DNA of 64,000 bases. Source: CAVWNR01 sp963756525 (GTDB lineage Bacteria; Actinomycetota; Actinomycetes; Mycobacteriales; Jatrophihabitantaceae). The stretch is taken from positions 992,001 through 1,056,000 of the forward strand of contig CAVWNR010000001.1 of assembly GCA_963756525.1 (NCBI GenBank), in the 5' to 3' direction. The translations under genes and the position numbers were made by a program. A model generated the notes under the pieces. The model had not been told where the DNA came from and searched no databases. It saw nothing but the letters and a program-made list of their open reading frames with translations. Shown in pieces: positions 50,433-59,300 of the stretch. Within the stretch, counting starts at the first letter, position 1, and the number at the start of each line of letters is the position of its first letter.

Positions 50433-51532
50433 CTCAACCGGGCGGCAGCGGCGCCGGCGAGCCGCGCGTGCTGATCGTGACGGCCGCGATGGGCGCCGGC
50501 CACACCGAGGTCGCCGCTGAGCTCGCCCGGCGGCTGGACGCCAAGGGCGCCTACCCGCGCGTCGTCGAGCTGCTGGGCCTCACCGGGCGGCCCGGCGCCC
50601 GGCTGCGCAACACCTACCGCTTCCTGCTCGCCCGCGCGCCATGGGTCTACGACGCGGCGATGCGGTTCTGGCAACACTGCCCGGGGCCGCTGCAGGCCGT
50701 CACCGCCGCCGGCGCCGGACCCTTCGAGCGTGCGCTGGCCGGCGTCGTCGCCGAGTTCCGTCCCGACGTGATCGTCTCGACGTTCAACCTCTCCAGCCAG
50801 AGCCTCGGGCGGATGGTGGCGCGCGGCCAGGTCGGCGCGCCGGTGGTCACGTTCGTCGTCGACCCGGGTGCCCATCCTTACTGGGTCAGTCACCACGTCG
50901 ACCTGCATCTGGCGACGACGTCGGCCACCGCTGCGGTTCTCACCCGGTACGGCGCGGCGCACGTCGTCGTCGCCTCCCCCGTGCTGCGGCCGGAGTTCAC
51001 CGCGCCGCCGTCGCGGCTGGAGGCGCGCACCCGGCTCGGCTGGCCGGGGGATGCGCGGATCGTCCTGCTGAACGCGGGCTCGTGGGCCGTGGGCCGGGTC
51101 GAGCGCACCCTTGACGTCGTCCGCGGCGGTGCCGACCTGATGCCGGTGGTGCTCTGCGGCCGCGACGAGAGGCTGCGGCAGAGGGTGCAGCGCCGGCCCG
51201 GAGTGCGCGCCGTGCCGTGGACCTCGCAGATCGCGCCGCATCTTGCCGCCGCCGACGTCGTGATCGACAATGCCGGCGGGCTGACCTGTTGGGAGTCGCT
51301 GGCGTGCGGGACTCCGGTGGTGATCTTCCGTCCGCTGCCCGGCCACGGCAAGGTCAACGCCGGGGCGCTGGAGCAGGCGCATTTGGCCCGTTGGGTGCGT
51401 ACCCCCGCCGAGCTCGTGCCGGCGGTCCGTGAGCTTGCCGCCGCGCCGCCCGAGCCTCCGGTGCGCTCGCCGTTCAGCGGCGGCGACGCCGTCGCGCAGA
51501 TCCTGGCCGTCGCCCGGGGCGTGCGTGCGTAG
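50429..51532 (+). CDS. MGDG-synthase-like GT28 glycosyltransferase
   Basis: A 367-aa GT-B enzyme. VLIVTAAMGAGHTEVAAELARRL at the N-terminus is the MurG/MGDG-synthase acceptor-side loop. VIVSTFNLSSQSLG, then VVIDNAGGLTCWESLACGTPVVIFRPLPGHGKVNA form the nucleotide-sugar donor site. It likely transfers a hexose to diacylglycerol or a related lipid. The start GTG 50429 overlaps the preceding stop, and the 3' end overlaps the NodB gene by 8 bp, so the three genes are one operon. Confidence 0.87.
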   Translation: MTQPGGSGAGEPRVLIVTAAMGAGHTEVAAELARRLDAKGAYPRVVELLGLTGRPGARLRNTYRFLLARAPWVYDAAMRFWQHCPGPLQAVTAAGAGPFERALAGVVAEFRPDVIVSTFNLSSQSLGRMVARGQVGAPVVTFVVDPGAHPYWVSHHVDLHLATTSATAAVLTRYGAAHVVVASPVLRPEFTAPPSRLEARTRLGWPGDARIVLLNAGSWAVGRVERTLDVVRGGADLMPVVLCGRDERLRQRVQRRPGVRAVPWTSQIAPHLAAADVVIDNAGGLTCWESLACGTPVVIFRPLPGHGKVNAGALEQAHLARWVRTPAELVPAVRELAAAPPEPPVRSPFSGGDAVAQILAVARGVRA

Positions 51533-52244
51533 GGCGCTAGCCGCGTCGGTGGCGCTGGCCGGGTCGGCCGTGCTGTACCAGGCGGGACCGAGCGTGCTGG
51601 CGATCGGCTCGCTCCGCCGGCGGTTGCTGCCGGGCGTGTGCGGCGTCGCCCCCGGGCCGCACGTCGCGCTGACCTTCGACGACGGCCCGGACCCGGCATC
51701 GACGCCGGCCTTCCTCGACGAGCTGGGCCGCCTCGAGGTCCACGCGACGTTCTTCCTGCTCGGCTCGCAGCTCATCACGCGCCCGCAGCTGGGGCGGCGC
51801 ATCGTGCAAGCTGGGCACGAGGTCGCCGTCCATGGCTGGACGCACCGCGCGCACCTGCTCCGTCGGCCCCGCGACGTCGCCGCGGACCTGCGCCGAGCGC
51901 GGGACGCGGTCAGCGAACAGGCCGGCTCGGTGCCGCAGTTCTGGCGTCCGCCCTACGGCATCCCCACCGCCGCCGGCCTGCGCGCGGCCCGACGTCTCGT
52001 GCTGCGCCCGGTGCTGTGGACGTCAGACGGCCGCGACTGGCAGGCCGGCGCCACCGCGGCGTCGGTGACCGAACGCGTCCGCTCGACGCTTCGCCCCGGC
52101 GGGGTCATCCTGCTGCACGACTCCGACGTCACCAGCGCGCCCTTCGCCTGGCGAGCGAGCCTCGCGGCGCTGCCCGGCATCGTCGGGGTATGCCGGTCGG
52201 CGGGCTGGCCGCTCGGGCCGCTCGCGGAGCATGGCCTGTGCTAG
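51525..52244 (+). CDS. NodB-domain polysaccharide deacetylase
   Basis: A 239-aa protein. The N-terminus has a weak hydrophobic anchor (RRALAASVALAGSAVLYQAG). Motifs are HVALTFDDGPDPAST (catalytic Asp and metal Asp), HGWTHRAH (metal His), FWRPPYGIPT and ILLHDSD. All are intact, so it should be an active metal-dependent deacetylase of cell-wall or exopolysaccharide. GTG 51525 overlaps the glycosyltransferase end. It converges with the enoate reductase gene with a 4-bp overlap. Confidence 0.88.
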   Translation: MRRALAASVALAGSAVLYQAGPSVLAIGSLRRRLLPGVCGVAPGPHVALTFDDGPDPASTPAFLDELGRLEVHATFFLLGSQLITRPQLGRRIVQAGHEVAVHGWTHRAHLLRRPRDVAADLRRARDAVSEQAGSVPQFWRPPYGIPTAAGLRAARRLVLRPVLWTSDGRDWQAGATAASVTERVRSTLRPGGVILLHDSDVTSAPFAWRASLAALPGIVGVCRSAGWPLGPLAEHGLC

Positions 52245-54265
52245 GAGGGAACCCTTCCGGCGAGCTCCCGCGTCAGATCGTCGGCGGCGGCGAGCCCCTC
52301 GGCGAACGCGCGGACCGCGTCCAGACCGGCCACGTCGCGCGCGCCGCCGACGACGAGGTGCCGGACGCCCGCCTGGCGCGCGAGGGCGGCGACGCCGGTC
52401 TCCGGCTGCTGGCCGGCCGCGATGACGACGGTGTCGGCGCGGACGAGACGCGGGCAACCCTCGGCGTCGAGCACCTGCACGCCGTCGGAGTCGATGCGCT
52501 GGTACGTCACGCCGCTGACGACCTCGACTCCCTGCCGCCGTAGCTCGGCGAGCACCGCCCAGCGGCTCGAGACGCCGATCATCGCCCCCAGCCGGGTGCC
52601 GCGCTGCAGAATCGTCACGTCGTGCGCACCGTGCGCGTCGACCGGTCCGGGCGCGAGCCCGTTCTCCCGCCGGAAGCGTTCGACCGGGTCCAGCGCGGAC
52701 CCGCCGCGGCTGGCGAGGTGCGCCACGTCGACGCCGATCCCGCCGCCGCCGATGATCGCGACCCGGCCGCGGAGCGCTCCGTCGGCGAACGCATCCGGGT
52801 AGCTGAGCACCTGCGGGAGGTCGGCGCCGGCCAGCTTGACCGGCCGTGGGCGGACGCCGGTGGCGACGATCACCGCGTCGTACTCCCGCAGCAGGTCCAC
52901 GTCTCCGGCGTCGATCGACCGGCCCAGGTGGACCGGCACGCCGTGCCGGCGCAGCTCGGCCGCGAAGAACCCGACGGTGTCGGCGAAATCCGCCTTGCCC
53001 GGTACGTGACGGGCGAGCCGGAACTGGCCGCCGAGCTCGTCCGCGGCCTCGAAGAGCTCGACCCGGTGGCCGCCGTCGGCGAGCCGCAGCGCGGCCTGCA
53101 GCCCGGCCGGACCGCCGCCGACCACGGCCACCGTGATCGAACCGTCCGGTGCGATAAGGGGAAACTCGAGCTCTCGTCCGGCGCGGGGATTCACCATGCA
53201 CGACACCGGCCGGTCGCGCAACGACCGGTCGATGCATGCCTGGTTGCACGCGATGCAGACATTGACCGGCGCTGCGCGGCGCGCCTTCTCCATCAGGGCG
53301 GGGTCGGCGAGGAACGGGCGCGCCATCGAGACGTAATCCAGCGGCGTGCCGGCGAGGATCCGTTCGGCATGCTCGAGCCGGTTCACCCGGTTGCTCGCGA
53401 TGACCGGCAGCTCGCCGACCGCCTCCTTCACCGCGACGGCAACCGGCACCCACGCCCCGGTCGGCACCAGGGCCTGCACCGTGGGCACCGGCGACTCGTG
53501 CCAGCCGACGCCGATGTTCAGCGCGTCGGCGCCGGTGCCGCGCAGGGCTCGCGCGAAGTCCAGCACCTCCTCGCGGGTGGTGCCGCCGGGCACCAGGTCC
53601 GCGCCGGATATCCGCACGATGACCGGGAAACCATCGCCTGCCGCCTCCCGCACCCGGGCCAGGACCTCGACGCCGAAGCGCATCCGCCGGGCCGAATCGC
53701 CGCCCCACGCGTCGTCGCGCAGGTTGGTCACCGGCGAGAGGAACTGGTCGATCAGGTATCCCTCCGACGCCATGATCTCGATGGCGTCGAACCCGAGTTC
53801 ACTCGCGTGCGCGGCGCCCCGCGCGAAGTCGTCGATCGTGGCGAGGATCTGCGCCTCGGTCAGCGGCACCGGCTCGCAGCCGGAGTAGCGGCTGAAGACG
53901 GCGGACGGTGCGACCGGATCGAGACCGAACGCGTCGCGCAGCGCGTACCGCCCGGCGTGGAAGAGCTGCAGCCCGATCAGCCCGCCGGCGTCGTGCACCG
54001 CATCGGCCGCCCGAGCGAATGCCGCGCGGTGCCTGGCATCGGCGAGCACTCCATAGTTCGGGCCGCCGGCACCGACCCGGTTCACCGCGGCGCCGCCGGT
54101 GACGATCAGCCCCGCGCCGCCGCGCGCACGTTCGGCGTAGAACGCCGCGAGCGCCGCACCGCCGTCGTCGCGCGCCTCCAGACCGAGGTGCATCGCGCCC
54201 ATGATGATGCGGTGCGGCAGGCGCAGCGACCCGATCGTCGCGGGCCGGAATACCAGGTCAAGCAT
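52241..54265 (-). CDS. 2,4-dienoyl-CoA-reductase-like FMN/FAD/Fe-S oxidoreductase
   Basis: A 674-aa FadH-type enzyme: an N-terminal old-yellow-enzyme TIM barrel (about 1-330), a 4Fe-4S site with Cys337, Cys340, Cys344 and Cys356 (CIACNQAC..C), and a C-terminal FAD/NADPH domain beginning VAVVGGGPAGLQAAL (about 379-393). SEGYLIDQFLSP with Tyr170 matches the proton-donor region of E. coli FadH. It reduces conjugated dienoyl-CoA thioesters. ATG 54265 overlaps the end of the SDR gene. Context suggests a cyclic diene-CoA substrate. Confidence 0.9.
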   Translation of the reverse strand: MLDLVFRPATIGSLRLPHRIIMGAMHLGLEARDDGGAALAAFYAERARGGAGLIVTGGAAVNRVGAGGPNYGVLADARHRAAFARAADAVHDAGGLIGLQLFHAGRYALRDAFGLDPVAPSAVFSRYSGCEPVPLTEAQILATIDDFARGAAHASELGFDAIEIMASEGYLIDQFLSPVTNLRDDAWGGDSARRMRFGVEVLARVREAAGDGFPVIVRISGADLVPGGTTREEVLDFARALRGTGADALNIGVGWHESPVPTVQALVPTGAWVPVAVAVKEAVGELPVIASNRVNRLEHAERILAGTPLDYVSMARPFLADPALMEKARRAAPVNVCIACNQACIDRSLRDRPVSCMVNPRAGRELEFPLIAPDGSITVAVVGGGPAGLQAALRLADGGHRVELFEAADELGGQFRLARHVPGKADFADTVGFFAAELRRHGVPVHLGRSIDAGDVDLLREYDAVIVATGVRPRPVKLAGADLPQVLSYPDAFADGALRGRVAIIGGGGIGVDVAHLASRGGSALDPVERFRRENGLAPGPVDAHGAHDVTILQRGTRLGAMIGVSSRWAVLAELRRQGVEVVSGVTYQRIDSDGVQVLDAEGCPRLVRADTVVIAAGQQPETGVAALARQAGVRHLVVGGARDVAGLDAVRAFAEGLAAADDLTRELAGRVPS

Positions 54266-55190
54266 CCGGCGCCAGCGGCGCGGTGAGCTCGTGCCGGAAC
54301 GGCGGAGCGACGATCGACAGGCCACCGTCGACGACGATGGTCTGCCCGGTGATGTATTCCGACGCCGGCGAGAGCAGGAACGCGACGGTGTCGGCGACCT
54401 CCCGCACTGTGCCGGGGCGCCGCTTCGGGATCTTGGCGAGCACTGAGTCGATCGGCGCCATGCCCGGCACGTTGTAGAAGTAGTCGAGCGAGTCGGACTC
54501 GATCAGCCCGCCGTTGACGGCATTGACGTTGATGCCCCGGTCAGCGAACTCCAGCGCCATGTAGCGCACCCAGCTCTCCACCGCGGCCTTCGCCGAGCCC
54601 AGGTTGGCGTAGGTGGGGTAGGCGTTCGACGCGCCGTAGCTGGTCAGCGCGACGATCCGGCCGGCTCCGGTCATCAGCTCGACCGCGCGCTGCGCGCCCA
54701 GGACGAAGGCGCGCACGTTCATCGCGTACGACCGGTCGAGGTGGTGTTGCTTGAGATCCATGATGTTCTTGAACGAGCTGGCCGCCGCGTTGCAGACGAA
54801 ATAGTCCAGACGGCCGTACTGCTCCCGGGCGGTGTCGAACAGCAACTCGATGTCGTCGGGGTTCTCGACGTCGGCGCAGACCGTGATCGCCTGACCGCCG
54901 AGCTGCTCGACCTCGGCGCGGACCTTGTCGGCAAGGTCGGCGGTCTTCTTGTAGTTGATGACGAGCGAAGCGCCGTCCCGGGCCAGGATGAGCGCCAGGG
55001 CCCGGCCGATGCCACGCGATGCCCCGGTGATCAGCGCAATCTTCTTGCTTGCTTCGCCGTGGCCCTCGCATTCGCTCGGGCCACCCGGCGCCTCCGGCGC
55101 GCCGCGAAGCGGGCTCTTCGCGCGAGCGCTCATCGCGCTGTCGTCGCGTTCGCTCGGGCCACCCCGCGCCTCCGGCGCGCCGGCACTCAT
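54258..55190 (-). CDS. SDR enoyl reductase, FabL/ChcA-like, with repeat-encoded N-terminal extension
   Basis: A 310-aa short-chain dehydrogenase fold. The cofactor motif TGASRGIG is at 55-62. The catalytic pair is Tyr194-x6-Lys201 (YANLGSAK), the spacing of enoyl reductases (FabI/FabL) and not the Y-x3-K of ketoreductases. GGLIESDSLDYF and GQTIVVDGG also resemble FabL. ChcA, the 1-cyclohexenylcarbonyl-CoA reductase, is of this type. Residues 1-48 (APEARGGPSE and APEAPGGPSE duplicates around MSARAKSPLRG) are not part of the fold and derive from a GC-rich DNA repeat. ATG 55190 overlaps the previous stop (ATGA). Confidence 0.85.
   Translation of the reverse strand: MSAGAPEARGGPSERDDSAMSARAKSPLRGAPEAPGGPSECEGHGEASKKIALITGASRGIGRALALILARDGASLVINYKKTADLADKVRAEVEQLGGQAITVCADVENPDDIELLFDTAREQYGRLDYFVCNAAASSFKNIMDLKQHHLDRSYAMNVRAFVLGAQRAVELMTGAGRIVALTSYGASNAYPTYANLGSAKAAVESWVRYMALEFADRGINVNAVNGGLIESDSLDYFYNVPGMAPIDSVLAKIPKRRPGTVREVADTVAFLLSPASEYITGQTIVVDGGLSIVAPPFRHELTAPLAPDA
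55112..55136 (-). repeat. Dispersed GC-rich repeat, copy 2, inside the SDR 5' end
   Basis: One mismatch to 45799-45823. It encodes the AMSARAKSP stretch of the SDR N-terminal extension. Flanking it on both sides are near-identical segments coding for APEA(R/P)GGPSE, so the whole 140-bp start of the gene is repeat-built. Confidence 0.7.
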
Positions 55191-56332
55191 CGCGCGCCCC
55201 TTAGCACCTCGCGGGCGATCACGGTCTTCTGGATCTCGTTGGTGCCCTCTTCGAAGCGTTGCGCCCGAGCGTCGCGGTACACGCGCTCGATCGGGTTGGG
55301 CTCCCAGTAGCCGATGCCGCCGTGGACCTGCAGCGCCTTGTCGGTGACCCGGGTAAGCATGTCGACCGCGTTCAGCTTCGCCATCGACGACAGCGTGGCA
55401 GCATCGGCCGCTCCGGATTCCCACTGCCGCGCCGCGTGCAGCGTCAGCTGCCGGGCGGCCTGGATGTCGGTGGCGTTCTCGGCCAGTGAGAAGGAGATCG
55501 CCTGCCGCGCGGCCAACGGCTTGCCGAACGTCTCGCGTACCCGCGCCCGTTCCACGGCCAGCTCCTGCGCGCGGCGGCCCAGCCCGACGCAGGTCATCGC
55601 CACCGCGATCCGGCTCGGGGTGAGGAACCCGCCGAGCGCCACGTCGAGCCCCTGGCCCTCATCGCCCAGCCGGTTCGCGACCGGCACCGGGCTGCGGTCG
55701 AAGCGCAGGTGCGCGTGGTCGGTGCCGCGCACACCCATCGTGTCGGCCATCGGCTCGACGGTGACGCCGGGCGCGTGCCGGTCGACCATCAACGCGACCG
55801 TCCCGTCCTTGCCGGTGGTCCCAGCCGCGCGCGCGAAGAGCAGCCAGTAGTCGCAGCTGACCCCGAACGTGATCAGGTGCTTCTCGCCGCTGAGGTAGTA
55901 GGTGTCGCCGTCCCGCTCGACGCTGCTGCGCAGGTCCGCCCCGGTACCGGCGGTCGGCTCGGTGAGCGTGAACGCGACCCGGATGTCGCCGCTGACCTGC
56001 GGCAGCACGAACTGCTTGCGCTGCTCGGAGCTGGCGAACTGGTCGATGGCCCGCCAGACGCCGTTGCAGACGTGCACGATCATGCGCAGCGACGCGTGAG
56101 ACATGGAGAACAGCTCGAGCAGCGCGAGGTAGCGCGAGAACGGGATCCCCTGCCCGCCGTACTCCTCGGGCGCGGCCAGCCGCAGGTACCCGCGCGAGCG
56201 CAGGTCGTCCCACAGCCGTTGCGGGACGGCGTGCGACTGCTCGATTTCCGAGGCATACGCCTCCCCCGGGCCGCGCACGAACGCGCTGACCTCCTCGGTC
56301 AGCGCGGCCAGCGCGTCCTCGTCGATACTCAC
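55187..56332 (-). CDS. Acyl-CoA dehydrogenase family protein
   Basis: A 381-aa FAD enzyme of usual length. FTLTEPTAGTGADLRSSVERDGDTYYLSGEKHLITFG (FAD and substrate loop), FGKPLAARQAISFSLAE, LQVHGGIGYWEPNPIERVYRDARAQRFEEGTNEIQ with the family's catalytic Glu just before GT. It oxidises or, in reverse context, desaturates an acyl-CoA; here the partner enzymes suggest an alicyclic CoA ester. ATG 56332 lies 3 nt after the fusion gene stop, and its own stop overlaps the SDR start. Confidence 0.92.
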   Translation of the reverse strand: MSIDEDALAALTEEVSAFVRGPGEAYASEIEQSHAVPQRLWDDLRSRGYLRLAAPEEYGGQGIPFSRYLALLELFSMSHASLRMIVHVCNGVWRAIDQFASSEQRKQFVLPQVSGDIRVAFTLTEPTAGTGADLRSSVERDGDTYYLSGEKHLITFGVSCDYWLLFARAAGTTGKDGTVALMVDRHAPGVTVEPMADTMGVRGTDHAHLRFDRSPVPVANRLGDEGQGLDVALGGFLTPSRIAVAMTCVGLGRRAQELAVERARVRETFGKPLAARQAISFSLAENATDIQAARQLTLHAARQWESGAADAATLSSMAKLNAVDMLTRVTDKALQVHGGIGYWEPNPIERVYRDARAQRFEEGTNEIQKTVIAREVLRGAR

Positions 56333-56335
56333 TGG

Positions 56336-59300
56336 TCACGCCTCGCTTTCGATCAGCTGCCGGATCCGCTCGCGCAGCAGGAACTTCTGGACCTTGCCGG
56401 TCGGGTTGTGCGGCAGGCTCGTCACCCGCTCGAGACGCTCCGGCCAGTAGTGCTTGGCGACCTGGCATCCGTCGAGGAAGCGCTGCATCTCGGCGAAGTC
56501 GAAGTCCGGCTCCCCGACGACGAACGCGCAGGCCCGCTCGCCGAGCCGGGCATCGGGCATGGCGACGATCGCGACGTCCGTGACGGCCGGATGGGTGTGC
56601 AGCAGCTGCTCGATCTCGGCGACCGGAACCTTCTCGCCGCCCCGGTTGATCACGTCCTTGACCCGGCCGCTGATCCGCACGTAGCCGGACTCGTCGATCA
56701 CCGCGAGGTCGCCGCTGCGGTACCACCCGTCGGATGTCATCGCCGCCGCGGTGAGGTCGGGGCGGTCGAGGTAGCCGTCGAACAGGCAGCGGCTCTTCAC
56801 CTCGAAGTTGCCCTCCTGGCCGGCCGCGAGCACCTTCCCGTCGTCGTCGGTGACGCGTAGCAAGACCCCGTGCAGCGCCCGGCCGTCGGTGCCCCAGCAC
56901 ATCGCCGGGTCGTCGCCGGGCGCGGACATCGAGCCGAGGCAGCTCTCCGTCGACCCCCATGCGCCGCACACGGCGGCGCCGAGCGTGCGCGTCGCCCGCT
57001 CGGCCAGCGCGCGCGGTACCGCCGCGCCGGTGGCCACGAAGATCCGCAGCGAGTCCGGTCGGGGACCGCCCCGCTCGACGGCCTGCACCGCGTCGGCCAG
57101 GAACGGCGTCGCCGCCTGCACGAACGTGCCCCGCCACCGCCGCAGCACGTCCAGCGCCTCGGCGCCGTCCCAGACAGGCTGCACGATCTGCGGCATGCCG
57201 AGCAGCCAGGCGACCCACATGCCGTAGAGGAAGCCGGTCTGGTGCGCCAGGGGTGACGGGATGTAAACCCGGTCGTCGCCGGTGAGCGCCAGGTGGCGAG
57301 CCTGCATCGCGGCGGCCCGGGTGAGCACGTCCATCCGGTGCAGCACACCCTTCGGCTCGCCGGACGTCCCGGAGGTGAACATCAGCTGCGCGCGGGCGTT
57401 GTGCTCCGGGCGGCGCGCGGCGAGGGCGGCCCGATCGGGACGCTGCCGGTCCAGCGCCGCATCGAAGCGCTCCCAGCCGGGCGGCAGCCGGTCGCCGCCG
57501 CCGACCACCAGGACGTGCTCGACCGGCAACGGCTCCCCGCCGTCCACCGCGAGCAACTCGGCGATCTCGGCCGCGTGCTCGCGGCCGCGGAAGCGCTCCG
57601 GCACGACCACCACGCGCGCGCGCGAGCGGCGCAGCATGAACGCGACCTCGCGCTCACGGTAGATCGGCATGAGCGGGCAGCAGACCGCCCCGATGCGCAA
57701 GCTCGCAAGCGACAGCACGACGAACTCGCCCCAGTTGGGCAGCTGGCACGCCACCGCCTCGCCCGACTGCACGCCCAGCTCGAGCAGCAGGGACGCCGCC
57801 GCGTCGGCCTGGGCGTCCAGCTCGGCCCAGGTCCAGGTCCGTTCGCCGCGCCCGTCGCCGGCGGCTTCGACGACCGCCGTCTCGGCGGCCCGCTCGCGCG
57901 CCCACCGGCGCACGTGATCGGCGACCGGTATGGCGGCCAGCCGCTCCGGCGCGATCGGCCGGCGCCGCGACGGGACCTGGGCCGCCGTCCGGGTCGCGGT
58001 CTTCTCGACCGACATGGTCAGCCCGACGCCGGTCATCTCCTGCAGGAAGCGCGGATAGGAAATGCGGTAGGCGTTGGGGTAGGTAAGCCGGGTCTCCCCC
58101 TGCGCCCGCGTGCCGGCCAGCGCCAGCGACATCAGCACCCGGTGGTCATTGAACGAAGACAGGTCCGCGCCGGTGAGTGCGGTTACGCCGTGGCAGGTGA
58201 GCCGGTCGTCGCTGACCTCCAGCCGGCCGCCCATCCGGTTGAGCTGGAGCATCGCCGAGACCCGGTCGGACTCCTTGAGCCGGACGTGGGCGACGTTGCG
58301 CAGCACACTCGTCCCGTCGGCGAAGGTGGCGAGCACAGACAGGACCGGCAGCATGTCCGGTACCCGCCGGCAGTCGACCTCCACCGGCCGCAGCGCCACC
58401 CCGTCGTGGCGCACCCGGACCGCGCCGGTGCCCGGGTCCAGCTCCATCGGCACTCCGGCGTCGCGGACGATGTCGAGCAGGTCGGCCTCGGGGTGGTCGG
58501 TCTCGTTCGCGGAACGGGCGGACAGCCCGCGAAAGAGCACATCGCACGGATGCAGGGCGCACGCGGCGAGGCCGAACGCGGCCGCGCCGATGTCCGGCGG
58601 GAGCGCCACGGTGGCCGGCTTGACCTGCTGATCCGGCTCGATCTGGAAGCGGCGCCCGTCGTCGGCGACGTCCACGTCGAGGCCGAACTGGCGCATCATG
58701 CGAATGGTCAGCTCGATGTAGGAGCGCTCGTTGAACTCGCCTACGATGTTGATCACCGTCGGACCGGACGCGAACGGCGCCAGCAGTAGCAGGCCGGAGA
58801 TCCACTGCGACAGGGTGCCGGCAATCTCGACCCGGCCGCCGGTCGGCCGTCGCGGCGACACCACGATCGGTGGGCACCCGTCGGCCGAGGTGAGCTCGAC
58901 GCCCATAGCGGTCAGCGCCTGCAGCAGTGGGCGGATCGGGCGGCGCTGGAAGTACCGCTGCCCGACGATCGTCACCGGTTCGGCGGCCAGCGATGCCAGC
59001 CCGGTGAGGAAGTAGAGCGTCGAGCCGGAGCTGCCGACGGATACCTCCGGCGCGGATCCCATGCGGCCGGCCTCCGAGGAGGCCCGGCCTGCGGCGCCTG
59101 GACTTTCAGTCGGCGCCGGCCCCGTGCGGCCGGCATCCGAGGAGGCCGGGCCTGCGGCGCCTGGACTTGCAGTTGGCGCCGACGGCCGGTACTGGCCACC
59201 CTCGACAACGAACGTGTCACCGTCGACGTCGATGCGGGTGCCGAGCCGGCGCAGCGCGCTGATGGTGTGCCGGACGTGACCGGCGTCGGAGAGGCCGTCG

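Noticed and set aside
46994..51802. One 1602-codon minus-strand reading frame
   Set aside because: Only the part up to 49873 is gcvP. The upstream part lies over the riboswitch and over plus-strand glycosyltransferase and deacetylase genes and is an open shadow frame in GC-rich DNA.
54258..55190. SDR as a FabG-type ketoreductase
   Set aside because: Tyr-x6-Lys spacing and FabL-like motifs fit an enoyl reductase instead.
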